29,217 nucleotides of DNA from Plantago elongata (lineage: Eukaryota; Streptophyta; Magnoliopsida; Lamiales; Plantaginaceae), in the NCBI GenBank assembly GCA_036897095.1, contig JAYMSP010001745.1, positions 1 to 29,217 on the forward strand, written 5' to 3'. This document shows, piece after piece, positions 20,707-29,217 of this stretch. The first letter of the stretch is position 1, and each line of letters opens with the position of its first letter. Both the position numbers and the translations under genes were made by a program. Below the pieces are notes generated by a model. It was not told the DNA's origin. It worked only from the letters and a program-made list of their open reading frames with translations, and ran no database searches.

Positions 20707-21638
20707 ATGATGGATCCCAACAATCCACTTTCGAATAGGTTACCAATTTTAGATGGTTCAAACTATCTCCATTGGAGCATTCGTCTAAGGATGCATATCA
20801 AATCCATTGATACGCGTACTTGGAAAACAGTTGTAGAGGGTTACAAACTTCCAAGAAAAAGGTCTGACAAAGACGGGGATGTTATTAACAAACCTGAAAG
20901 TTCATGGGCTGAGGATGACTATAAAGAGGCTTCTTATAATGAGAAAGTTCTCAATGCAATCTTTTGCAACATTGACCCTCACATGTTTAGGCTCACTCAG
21001 AATTGTACAACTGCTAAGCATGCTTGGGACTTCCTACAAAATCATTGTGAGGGTGACTCAACTGTACGTGAGAGCAAAACCAGGTTGCTTCTAAGAAAAT
21101 TTGAGACTATGAGAATGGAGGAAATCGAGACCATCAAATATTACTTGGAGAGGATCTTGGATATCTCCAATGAGTGCCAAATGCTTGGAGAACCACTCTC
21201 CAATAAGCAACTTGCTTACAAGGCCACTTGATCGCTGTCGTCTAGGTTTGCTACAAAGAGGTACATAATGGAAGATACTCAAAACTTAGCCACAATAGAC
21301 TTTCATGCTCTCATGAACAATCTCAAAAATTAAGAGATGTCCCTCAATGAGGAAGTACCAACAAAAAATAACGCCATTTCTCTTCATGTCAAGTCCAAAA
21401 GTTATGAGGATTCCAGTGATGATGAGGAAGGAATGTCTTTGGCTGCTTTTCAAAAAAAATATGATTCATTGGTGAAAAGGTTTAACAAAGGGAAGTTCTT
21501 GGATGGTTCAGCTTCCTCTCCTCCCTCTGGTAGGAAAATTCTAAGAAAGCATTCAATCAAGCTAAACTTGATCCAAAACTCTTGGAAAAGGTTCAATGCT
21601 TCGAGTGCAAAGGATGGGGTCACTACCAAAATGAGTGT
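20707..21638 (+). pseudogene. gag of copia element B, capsid part with first zinc knuckle (broken)
   Basis: Start chosen at MMDPNNPLSNRLPILDGSNY (20707), since DGSNYxxWxxRM is the standard copia gag opening; an upstream in-frame ATG at 20680 is less likely. The capsid-type region follows (SWAEDDYKEASYNEKVLNAI, then NHCEGDSTVRESKTRLL and EIETIKYYLERILDISNEC). In-frame stops at 21229 (TGA for an expected Arg) and about 21331 (TAA for an expected Tyr) break it; both are single-base changes. A frameshift at about 21540 is needed to reach the zinc knuckle CFECKGWGHYQNEC (21597-21638), which itself is a perfect CX2CX4HX4C. Confidence 0.9.
21597..21638 (+). other. First nucleocapsid zinc knuckle, element B
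   Basis: CX2CX4HX4C with all ligands intact, in a frame different from the preceding gag frame and from the following coiled-coil frame. Confidence 0.93.
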
Positions 21639-22327
21639 TCAACACTTTGAGGAAGAAAGGGGAGTCTTTTTGGGTCAATTTGAATGAAGATGAGGCTTCA
21701 GACTATGAAGCCGATGACTCTGACAAATTTGAGGGTTCTGATCACCAAGTTATGTCTCTCTCAACTATTCTTACTTGTAAGAATTCTGGAAAATCGTGTG
21801 TGAGTCACTGTGATAATCACAGTGACACCAATAGTGATAGGAACAATATATGTGAACCTGTTATGTATCTTGGATACGATGATCCGGAGAATTATTTCTT
21901 TGATGAGCATGAAACTACTGACCACGTGAATATGAATTATCATTGCTTGCATGGATCACTTATGTCTGACACAGGTTCATCTCTAGATCAAGACTTAGGT
22001 CAAGACCAACTAATCCTTGAATTGCAGGCTATGTCTGAAGATATCATGCAGAAATACAAGGAGATGAAGAGATCTGTCAAGCCTCTGGAAAGGGAAAGTG
22101 TTGAACTCAAGAACTCACTGGTTGAGTTAGAGGTCTTATTGACCAAGAAGGATGCTGAGATCCAGGAATTGACCATCAAGCTAGAGAAAGCCGAGGGAAT
22201 CCTAGCCAAATGGAATACAGGTACAACTGCACTGAATGAAGCCATAAAACAAGGTATTGAAGGTACCAACGGTCTTGGTTTGTCAAACTCTACTGCTCTT
22301 TGCTCTACACCTATCAAAGAAAAATAA
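21639..22327 (+). pseudogene. gag C-terminal coiled-coil region of element B
   Basis: Open from about 21635 to 22327. The first part is acidic (DEASDYEADDSDKFEGSD). The second, about 22010-22215, is rich in Leu, Glu and Lys with heptad spacing (SVELKNSLVELEVLLTKKDA), predicting a coiled coil. Long gag extensions with coiled coils between two zinc knuckles occur in SIRE-type elements. The segment is read in a third frame relative to gag and knuckle. No enzymatic motif. Confidence 0.72.
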
Positions 22328-22366
22328 TTTGTCTACAAAGAAAAATAACCTAAGAAAACTTTTGTG

Positions 22367-22408
22367 TGTCAATTTTGTCTAAAAATTGGACACAAGAAAC
22401 GATACTGC
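22367..22408 (+). other. Second zinc knuckle, element B
   Basis: CQFCLKIGHKKRYC, a second CX2CX4HX4C in the same frame as the coiled-coil part but after stop codons at 22325 and about 22346. All four ligands are present. Confidence 0.88.
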
Positions 22409-22476
22409 TTTCATTTGAAAAATAGAAAAATTCAGCTAGTGTTGCAACCACTTTTGCAACCAATGTTACTACAATA

Positions 22477-22839
22477 GTGGTAGCAACATCAACTGAACAG
22501 AAGTTGAAAAAGAACAAAGGCAGAAAAGTTTGGGTGCCTAGACCTGATAATAAGCAGTCAGAACTGAATCTAAAGTGTAATGTTGTGTTGTCTGTCTTAA
22601 GTACTCATCATAACACCGTTTGGTACTTTGGTAATGGTTGCTCTAGACATATGACAGGTTCCATAAAGAACTTGAAAAACTTTATTGCTCAAAGTTCCGG
22701 TATGGTCACCTATGGAGGAGTTACTCAAGGTAAAGTATTAGGTAAAGGTACACTAGACATTGTTGGGTGTCCTCAACTAAAGAATGTGCTACTTATTGAT
22801 GGCTCAACTGCTAATCTGTTGAGTGTGAGTCATATGTGA
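22477..22839 (+). pseudogene. Protease of copia element B (active site lost)
   Basis: Aspartic protease that would mature the Gag-Pol polyprotein. A basic lead (KVWVPR) precedes VWYFGNGCSRHMTG at about 22619-22660, where copia proteases have W(Y)xDSGCSRHMTG. The catalytic Asp-Ser-Gly is Gly-Asn-Gly here, so no catalysis is possible. The C-terminal part ends KNVLLIDGSTANLLSVSHM, matching the family's NVLxVxGLxxNLLSVSQ. A stop at 22837 follows. The frame is otherwise open for 120 codons. Confidence 0.88.
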
Positions 22840-22957
22840 TGATGATCTACGTGTTTACTTTGATAAAACATCTTGTATGGTCTTTAATGATATGTATGAA
22901 TGCATTATGATAGGTACTCATTCTCAAGATAATTGTTATGTTATGAACTCAAATCTT

Positions 22958-23112
22958 ATATGAAACAATGTGCAATTGAATGAGTCTATTATTTGTCACA
23001 AAAAACTATGTCATGTGAATTATAGAAATCATGAGAAGATAACCAAAACAGGAGTTGTTCTTGGCATACCTAAACTGTCTAGATGTGGAAAACTTGTGTG
23101 TGGTGATTGTCT
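22958..23112 (+). pseudogene. GAG-pre-integrase zinc domain of element B
   Basis: Reads ICHKKLCHVNYRNHEKITKT and ends RCGKLVCGDC. This is the His/Cys pre-integrase zinc domain (pattern LWHxRLGHxN...CxxC) with some wear. The next expected parts, the integrase catalytic core with its DDE residues and the first half of reverse transcriptase, are absent; sequence passes within about 20 bases into the reverse transcriptase motif RAWYDRL. Confidence 0.82.
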
Positions 23113-23500
23113 AGTTGTTCTTGTCTTAACGCGTGCGTGGTATGATAGGCTGACTGAGTTTCTCTTGTCATTTTGTTTTACTCGTGGTGAAGTTGATAGA
23201 ACATTGTTTATTCTACGCGAAGGGTCTGACATTTGTGTTGCTCAAATATATGTCGACGACATTGTGTTTCGGTCTACTAATTCTACCTTAGCATATGCTT
23301 TTGTTGCAGCCATGACATGTAGTTTCCACATGAGTATGATTGGTGAGCTCAATTTCTTCATAGGGCTTCAAATCAAGCAAGAAAAATCTGGTCTATTTAT
23401 GTGTCAAGAGAAGTGTGCTAGAAACTTGGTGAAAATGATTGGTCTGGACGGTTCAAAGACCAGCACTACACCTATGTCCACTACTGTAAACACACCAAAC
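23113..23500 (+). pseudogene. Reverse transcriptase of copia element B, C-terminal half only
   Basis: Begins with TRAWYDRLTEFLLSFCFTR, the block that in intact copia follows the ALYGLKQAPRAW motif. It holds the catalytic YVDD at 23249-23260 and MSMIGELNFFIGLQIKQ (about 23330-23380). The upstream fingers and first catalytic Asp are missing. Translation remains in frame with the pre-integrase domain across the deletion. A frameshift near 23500 leads to the RNase H frame. Confidence 0.92.
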
Positions 23501-24170
23501 ACGATGTTACTACCACTGCTGACAACACTGAGACCGCCACTGTTGATCCAACATTGTATAGATCCATGATAGGCAGTCTCTTGTATATGTCGTCCAGTCG
23601 ACTGGACATCATATTTTTAGTATGCGTGTGTGCAAGGTACCAATCTAATCCTAATGCTACCCACATATCTTCAGTTAAACGAATTCGCAAATATATATCT
23701 GGAACTGCTAATCTAGGATTGTGGTACACTAGGGAAACATACACTAACCTCGTTGGGTTTAGTGATTCAGACTGGGCTGGGGACATTGATGATCGAAAGT
23801 CCATGAGTGGTGGATCCTTTTATTTAGGGAAAAATCTGGTCTCATAGTATAGCAAGAAACAAAATTGTGTTTCCTTATCCACTATTGAGTCTGAGTATGT
23901 TGCCTCGGGTAGTTGTGTCACTCAACTTATATGGTTAAAAAATATGCTATGTGATTATGGTCTTACAAGTGACACATTATTAATATTTTGTGACAACCGT
24001 AGTGTCATAAATATCTCTAAGAACCGAGTTCAACACTCATGCACAAAGCATATATACATTAGGCATCACATAGGAATTTGGTGAATTTGCAAGAGGTTGA
24101 CATTCATCATGTAGAAACCAATAACCAGCTTGCTGACATATCACAAAGCGCTAGACTCCGAGAGATTCTT
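23500..24170 (+). pseudogene. RNase H of copia element B (broken)
   Basis: Starts with LYRSMIGSLLYMSSSRLDI, the RT/RNase H connection. Active-site blocks follow: FSDSDWAGD (first Asp), LSTIESEY (Glu) and LIFCDNRSVINIS (Asp). The last block reads TKHIYIRHH where HIDIR is usual, so the fourth acidic residue is Tyr. A TAG at 23848 replaces an expected Trp codon. The domain ends with VDIHHVETNNQLAD (about 24096-24138) and a stop at about 24169. Confidence 0.9.
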
Positions 24171-25505
24171 TAGCCTTAGAAGAGCTCTTGGTTTGTGTCT
24201 TAGTTAGTCTCACTGTCACTGCCACTATTATCATCATCACTGTTCAGTAGTGGTATTCTTATTTGTAATGCGTTTCAGTTGTTGCTCTTGTTTCCTGCAT
24301 TTACTTTGTGTCTAGGTTAGTGCTGTTGGATTGTTTTGATTCCAGTCCTTCTTTCTCTTCGTTTATGTGGTCTTGAGTATTGTGGGCGTCCTGTTTGCTT
24401 GATTTTCTCCTCTCCCTTGCACTATTTTTGGAAGAAACTAAAAGAGCGCAATGATGGCTAAATAAAGAGCCCAATGAAGGCCAACCAAGAAGAGTCCAAT
24501 GGGGACCATGTTTTGTTGTGATTTTGCTATGGGTAGCACTGGTACTGTTGCTGTCCACAAGATTCTCTAAGCCTACATTGAATCACTTTTTTTGTGCACC
24601 CAGTACTATTAGAGACACCCAATTTCTATGATATAAGTCGTGTGTCTGCCTTCACTCCGCATAAGCCAAAGCTTTGGATGGGATTCATGCGCGTTCTAAT
24701 TATTTGACATGGTTCGCCGACTCATAGTAACCCCTGGGTTGTCTGCATAGAGGCCTCAACCAAGTTGCTTTATTTTAATTTACTTTTTGAGGAGTTAAGA
24801 TAGGGACTGGATCCCATTGCTTTTGATCTCGGTTGGATAGCATGTGATGATTTGATTGACTGAACTTTTTAGTGTGCATTTAGGGGGAGTTTAGGACTTC
24901 TATTTTAGGGGGGGGGGGGGGGTCTTTATTTGGTGTGTTTTTCCGTAGGATGGGAATGGGTGTGAGAGTAATTGTTAGTCTCACAGTGGATTTGGCACTC
25001 GTAGTTGTGCTCAACCTCTATATGATACCAAAAGTTTTTCTAAATTCGATCATCCATTATGAATTGGTATTTGAAGACAGTTGGTGTTTCTTTGCACTGG
25101 TTGATACTTGGTTTTCTTAGTTATCCATTTTTCCTTGTCAAAATTCAGTAACACGACTTGTGTCTTATGATGTTTGCTGAATTTCTTTGACTGTGAATAA
25201 GGACTGGTACACACTTGGATTCAAATCTCTTGAAGAACAACGCTCTGTTCTCTCCTTTCCTGACAACAAGGGGGAGAATAGTGAAACACTAAATAGTGTT
25301 GTCCAGTCTCTCCTCTAGTTCTACGTCTGCCTCTTTGTTTCCATTGTTTCTTCTCTGTTCTCCTAATGTATTGTCTTATTTCGAAAATTCAAAATAAATA
25401 AATAAATAAAATTTGAAAATTTCCAAAAAATTGTTTTTATTCTTATCTTTTGTTTATTTTTATATTTCTATGTTTGTGTTTCTAGGAGTGTTGTGAAGAA
25501 AGGAA
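24171..25505 (+). other. 3' untranslated region of element B
   Basis: About 1.3 kb between the end of pol and the polypurine tract, with no credible reading frame or known domain. It contains a G15 run (24908-24922) and an (AAAT)n stretch at about 25392-25411. SIRE elements often have a long 3' region, in some members encoding an extra envelope-like frame; I see no sign of one here. Confidence 0.7.
24908..24922 (+). repeat. Poly-G tract, 15 bases
   Basis: G15 in the 3' untranslated part of element B. The length should be treated with caution, as for the G24 tract in the LINE. Confidence 0.9.
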
Positions 25506-25517
25506 TTAAGGGGGAGA
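25506..25517 (+). other. Polypurine tract of element B
   Basis: TTAAGGGGGAGA directly before the 3' LTR, the usual primer for plus-strand synthesis in LTR retrotransposons. A similar AGGGGGAG block at about 24882-24890 is internal. Confidence 0.85.
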
Positions 25518-25518
25518 T

Positions 25519-26259
25519 TGAAAGTGCAGGATGTTAGACACATTGTTGAAACTAATGTTGCTACAACAATGCCTACAACATCCACCTGTCTGGTTTTATG
25601 CACTTTAGATTTATTTGGTTAATTACCATTCTTCATTAACACTTACCTAGTTCCACGTGTGTTTAGTTTTTGTATCATCTGGAGTCTTCTTATATCAAGA
25701 GAGACACCAAAGAAATCATATCTCAACAAGATATCAAGATCAGTTGGTTCTTGGAGTTAACAAGAAGCAAAGGACTCTTGGTAGTTGAGATTTTGTGGAC
25801 TCTTGAAGATAAGGATAAGCAACAAAACCATGAGCTTGATCCGGCCAGATTGAACATCAATAAATACAAGATCAAGCTCATCGTGAAAAGTACTACGTGA
25901 AAAGCAGAATTCATTGTCATAGCATAGATACTCTGTCACGTTTACTAGTCTTTGAAATCTTCTAGCTAGGTCTTTTAGATAGATAGGTTGAGAATAAAGT
26001 TTTTCTATTCTGACTAGTGTTTTGTGATTCAAGGTCACTTGATCTTTTAGTACATCTATTGCTTATTTTAGTGGATATTTGCTGAGAGGCTTCGACAGGT
26101 ATATATCTTATATACCTACTAAGATTATTTGCTGTGTTGTTCTGTTTATTTTCGCTGCTCTATTATATACTCTGTTACACGCACTGTTGCACCAACATTG
26201 GTACCAACATAAGTGAAAGCAACATATTAGTACAAAAGTCACGATCTTATATTCTTTCA
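25519..26259 (+). repeat. 3' LTR of copia element B
   Basis: 741 bp and about 92% identical to the 5' LTR by eye. The TATA box is changed (AATAAATA). It has a 12-bp insertion near 26192-26206 giving ACCAACATTGGTACCAACAT, a tandem partial duplication absent from the 5' LTR. Confidence 0.95.
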
Positions 26260-26264
26260 TTTAA
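26260..26264. repeat. Target-site duplication TTTAA, right copy
   Basis: Matches 19921-19925. Five-base duplications are usual for copia integrase. Confidence 0.93.
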
Positions 26265-26930
26265 TTTTACATGGGCATTTCAAATTCCATACAAAAGACC
26301 AATTCAATGTCGTCACTGCCAAGGGGCCACCAATGGAAGAGGCATCAACTGTATGTTTCATTCTCATAGCCAAATGGTATGCTGAACTAACCGTGTAATG
26401 ACCATCCTTGGAATGGTGCCAAATTCGAGAATCAACGGCTGTTTTGTCAATGATAGGGATTTTGAGAATCTCCTCAACGTCTTCCTGCCAAAACAAATGA
26501 TTAAAAATAGGCAAATCATACTCGTCAAGCGAGGGGTGTAAGACGAAAGATACATTAATAGGCCCTTCATTCATGAGATCCGGTGTCCGAACTTGGAAAG
26601 AAACATGCCCCATGATCTATTTATTGTGCCAAATATCAATCTAATCACCATTGCCAAGTTTATAACGTGTCCCCTCATTGACTAAATCCAAGAAAGCACG
26701 AAGACTCTTCTAGTTGTAGGAGGAATCAGTCTTAGGAGCAGCATAAGGATGTCAGTGTGAGGGAAATACTTGGCTTTAAGCACTCGACTCAAGAGAGAGT
26801 CAGGGATCTCAAAGACACGCCAAACCTGTTTACCAAGCAAAGCAAGGTTAAAAGCACGTAAGTCTCGAAAACCTAAACCACAATCACGCTTACTCTTGGT
26901 TAAGGTGTACCACCTTACAAGATGCATTTT
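26260..26930 (-). pseudogene. LINE post-RT and zinc-binding region, 5' portion
   Basis: Minus frame 26682-26927 starts [20 protein letters not shown] and continues [20 protein letters not shown], the conserved post-RT block of plant LINEs. Frame 26257-26613 contains DSRIWHHSKDGHYTVSSAYH and ends with WNLKCPCKIK, the opening of the zf-RVT domain. The domain is cut at 26260 by the copia insertion and resumes at 19925. A frame break and stops lie between the two frames at about 26614-26681. Confidence 0.87.
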
Positions 26931-28650
26931 ATCTTTGCCTTCCTCATTCCACCAAAAAATGCAAATAAGAGATTCAAGTTAATGAAGAAGAGTATCAGAA
27001 AGTTTAAAGTAACTCATAACATACGCGGGAATAGCCTAGAGGACATATTTAAAAAGAATTTCCTTTCCACCTTTAGGTAAAAGTTTTCCATCAAAAGAGT
27101 TAGCTTTTTTACACAATTTATCTCTTAACCAACCGAAAACCTCTTTTTTACTCTTACACATAGTGGCGGGAAGTCCCAGATATTTCTCGTGCTTGTCTTC
27201 CACCTGCACATTCAAAAGTCCCAAGGGCTGAACGGAAAGCAATGTCAGTGTTTCTACTAAAAACAACAATAGACTTATCCAAGTTGGTTTCCTGACCAAA
27301 ATCAAGACTATAAGTATGTAACACATTCATTATGGAAGTAACACAATCCACAGAAGCTTGACTAAAAATCATAGTGTCATCGACGAATAAAAGGTGAGAA
27401 ATGGAAGGAGCAGTGGGGCTCACTTTCGCACCTTTATCTCACCTCGACCAATAGCTCCATCAAACAATGTGCACACAACCTCTTTACAAAATAGAAATAA
27501 GTAGGCAGATAGAGGGTCACCTTGGCGAATGCCACGGGTCGGGATGAAAAGTTCATGCTGACAGCCATTCAGAATGACAGAGTAAGTGACAGAGCGCACA
27601 CAAAGCATAATATTATTCACATCAGATGATGGAAACCAAGTTTGATCAACACACATTCAAGAAAAATCCATTTGACTCTATCAAAAGCTTTGCTAAGATC
27701 CAGTTTTAGATCGAGAAAACCTTGTTTGCCTTTAGTCATACTCTTTATATAATGGTTGATTTCATAAGAGACGGGCACATTATCAGTGATTAATCTACCT
27801 GGAATAAAAACAGACTGATTTTCACTAATGATGGAGTGCATGAAAGGCTTGAGTCAGTTTGTTATGCACTTTGAGGCAACTTTATACACAACATTGCAGA
27901 GACTAATGGGATGGAATAGAGTAATAAGATCAGGGTTTTTACACTTAGGGATCAAAACAATGTGAGTGTAATTAAGCTGAACATCTAAGACACCATTATT
28001 CAGCAAATTCTGACAACAAGTAGTAACAGACTAACCAACAACACTCCAATATTTTTGAAAAAACAGAATAGGAAAACCATTAGGTCCTGGAGACTTAAGA
28101 GGGTACATTTCAAAAAGAGATTTTGTTACCTCAGCTACAATATATGGCGTGCCAAGGGACTGGTTCATAGCATGTGTGACTTTCGACTCAAGATGGGCTA
28201 CAACAGCCTCAATTTGTTTAGCTGCAGGGTCGATCAAGGTAAAGATGTGCTGGAAGTAATCAACAACAATCGACACCATTCCGACCAAATTAGTAACATA
28301 ATCACCAGAGGCATCCTTGAGAACCCTAACTTCATTTTTTGTGGAAGGCTAAGAAGCTTTGGTGTGGAAGAATCAGGTGTTTCGATCCCCTTCTTGAGCC
28401 CACTGAATCTTAGCTCTCTGATGCCACATATCGTTTTCGTGCTCAAGAATCTCTTCAAGTCGCTGCTCGGTCTGCAATTCCTCCTCCCGTGATGGTTCCT
28501 TCTCTCAAAGTCGAGAGCGTTGACTTGGGTTTGCTGATTTCACTCTTGACACTACCGAATTTCGATTTGCCCGAATTCAGGAGCCCTATACGACAAGCAT
28601 TAGCAGACGATAAGAAATTGGTCTGCAACTTCCAATTTGAAGAGATGATT
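26930..28650 (-). pseudogene. LINE reverse transcriptase and upstream linker (broken)
   Basis: RNA-templated DNA polymerase of a target-primed LINE. Minus-strand signatures in order are: LNSGKSKFGSVKSEIS linker (about 28530-28590); RAKIQWAQEGDRNT then TGA where Trp is expected (about 28375-28420); PLKSPGPNGFPILFFQKYW (about 28040-28110); SENQSVFIPGRLITDN (about 27780-27825) and LKLDLSKAFDRVKW with the first catalytic Asp; RGIRQGDPLSAYLF (about 27505-27550); catalytic FVDD at 27376-27387; VEDKHEKYLGLP thumb region (about 27170-27210). FVDD replaces the more usual FADD. Frameshifts near 28440, 27640, 27420 and 27200, plus several stops, break it into short frames. RVT_1 identity is certain from motif order. 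Confidence 0.9.
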
Positions 28651-29217
28651 ATAAGGCCCCGACCTAGTCCGAACGTCAAGGAAAATGCCGAACTTCCAAA
28701 TATTCCAAAATATATAAAATACTAATTATTACAAAATCCGAATATAATTTATAAGTTGAAAACCTAAAGAAAACCCACGTCGTTACACGTGGTAGTAGCA
28801 CACAACCAACACCCAGCCCGACAGCTAAGCTACTCGCACCTTGCTTTGTGCTCTTGTCCTGGGAAAAACATTATTGAAACGAGAGAGGGTTAGTCATATG
28901 ACTAAGTGAGAATAATCAGGCATGCATGGAATGTGTGTATGAACATGTTCAATGCAGCAATCCACCTCGTCAAAATAGTCATGCATTTTTTTTAGAAGAC
29001 ATGCAAAACAGAATTAAAACAGGCAACGTGCGGTTTGATATTCCCGCTTCTTCATGGCAAAATGCATATTCATGATGCAAGGCACATGCCCCAGCTGTTC
29101 AGCATACATATTCATATATCACACTTTTGTCGACAGTGTCGACCATATTCATTTTCAAAATCATGTAACGGGTGGTTGCTTTCAAAATCATTTTCAAAGT
29201 CAATGCATATTTTCCAC
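28650..29217 (-). mobile_element. Possible LTR of a gypsy-type element (edge)
   Basis: LINE coding similarity stops at about 28650. The minus strand beyond ends with GGACTAGGTCGGGGCCTTATA, similar to 3' ends of chromovirus-type gypsy LTRs (GGTCGGGG...ACA), and contains an ACTTAGTCATATGACTAACCC block and a CCCAGGACAAGAGCACAAAG block of the kind I associate with such LTRs. No TG...CA end, partner LTR, primer site or coding part can be confirmed in the window. Otherwise it is unassigned; a GTCGAC-AGT-GTCGAC palindrome lies at 29129-29143. Confidence 0.3.

Larger units (their letters stand above)
19926..26259 (+). mobile_element. Copia element B, SIRE-like, complete ends but internally deleted (6334 bp)
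   Basis: LTRs at 19926-20658 and 25519-26259, both starting TGAAAGTGCAGG and ending TTCTTTCA, flanked by identical TTTAA (19921-19925 and 26260-26264). A polypurine tract precedes the right LTR. Gag has two zinc knuckles and a coiled-coil region, then protease, the pre-integrase zinc domain, a partial reverse transcriptase and RNase H. Integrase and the first half of reverse transcriptase are gone, explaining a total length well short of the 9-10 kb usual for the SIRE group. By eye the LTRs differ at about 8% of sites plus one 12-bp indel, suggesting an insertion some million years old. It has no intact open reading frames and would need other copies to move. Confidence 0.95.
18742..28650 (-). 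mobile_element. L1-type LINE, decayed, split by copia element B
   Basis: Minus-strand non-LTR retrotransposon. In transcript order it has an EN-RT linker (from about 28650), reverse transcriptase (about 28500-27030), post-RT region (26927-26682), zinc-binding region (26613-26260 and 19925-19780), linker (about 19750-19500), RNase H (19450-19010), 3' untranslated region and an A-rich tail (18742-18759). The endonuclease and 5' end are missing or lie beyond a possible LTR at 28650. Removing the copia element and one TTTAA copy brings the LINE reading frame back in register across the junction, which shows that the two halves are one element. Many stops and frameshifts make it inactive. Confidence 0.88.

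Noticed and set aside
22000-22317. Minus-strand 105-codon frame opposite the gag coiled coil
   Set aside because: Mirror of a Leu/Glu/Lys-rich coding strand, no independent motif.
24171-25505. Envelope-like third frame in the 3' region of element B
   Set aside because: Some SIRE elements have one, but no frame of useful length or transmembrane pattern is present here.
28055-28492. Plus-strand 145-codon frame
   Set aside because: Antisense to LINE reverse transcriptase motifs that read clearly on the minus strand.

Overview
The window looks like nuclear DNA of a flowering plant, probably a eudicot. It is AT-rich. It has one spliced gene with GT/AG introns and a TATA box. Most of the rest is decayed plant-type transposable elements: Ty1/copia SIRE-like elements, a LINE with an RNase H domain, and a Mutator-like transposase remnant. 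There are no bacterial features. No species is named because nothing in the sequence fixes one.

Layout. 1-4071 is the 5' half of a SIRE-like copia element on the minus strand: a long LTR, a Met-tRNA primer site, a broken gag and the start of pol, cut by the window edge. 5081-6535 is a Mutator-like (MULE) transposase C-terminal remnant on the plus strand, with SWIM zinc finger and small introns. 7106-8400 holds old LINE pieces (RNase H and the preceding linker) on the minus strand. 8678-8846 is a small GRF-type zinc-finger remnant. 9754-9977 is a 113-bp tandem duplication. 10379-10673 holds MITE-like ends.

11145-14056 (minus) is the only gene that looks intact: eight coding exons join in phase into a 400-residue secreted PI-PLC X-domain protein of the At5g67130 type. 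A TATA box and a probable 5'UTR intron lie upstream. 14312-18740 has no convincing gene; it holds a pyrimidine-rich island, a (TTA)n microsatellite and an imperfect hairpin.

18742-28650 is a decayed minus-strand LINE (linker, reverse transcriptase, zinc-binding region, RNase H, A-rich tail). It is split at 19925/26260 by a complete but defective plus-strand copia element, 19926-26259. That element has two LTRs (733 and 741 bp), 5-bp TTTAA target duplications and a polypurine tract. It has lost integrase and the N-terminal half of reverse transcriptase, and its protease active site is changed. 28650-29217 may be the edge of another LTR element.

The layers give an order of events: the LINE inserted first, then the copia element entered it, and point decay (often C/G to T/A) followed. 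I found no new biological system. The most useful items are the precisely defined nested insertion, the internal deletion in its pol gene, the complete PI-PLC-like gene model and the GRF remnant.
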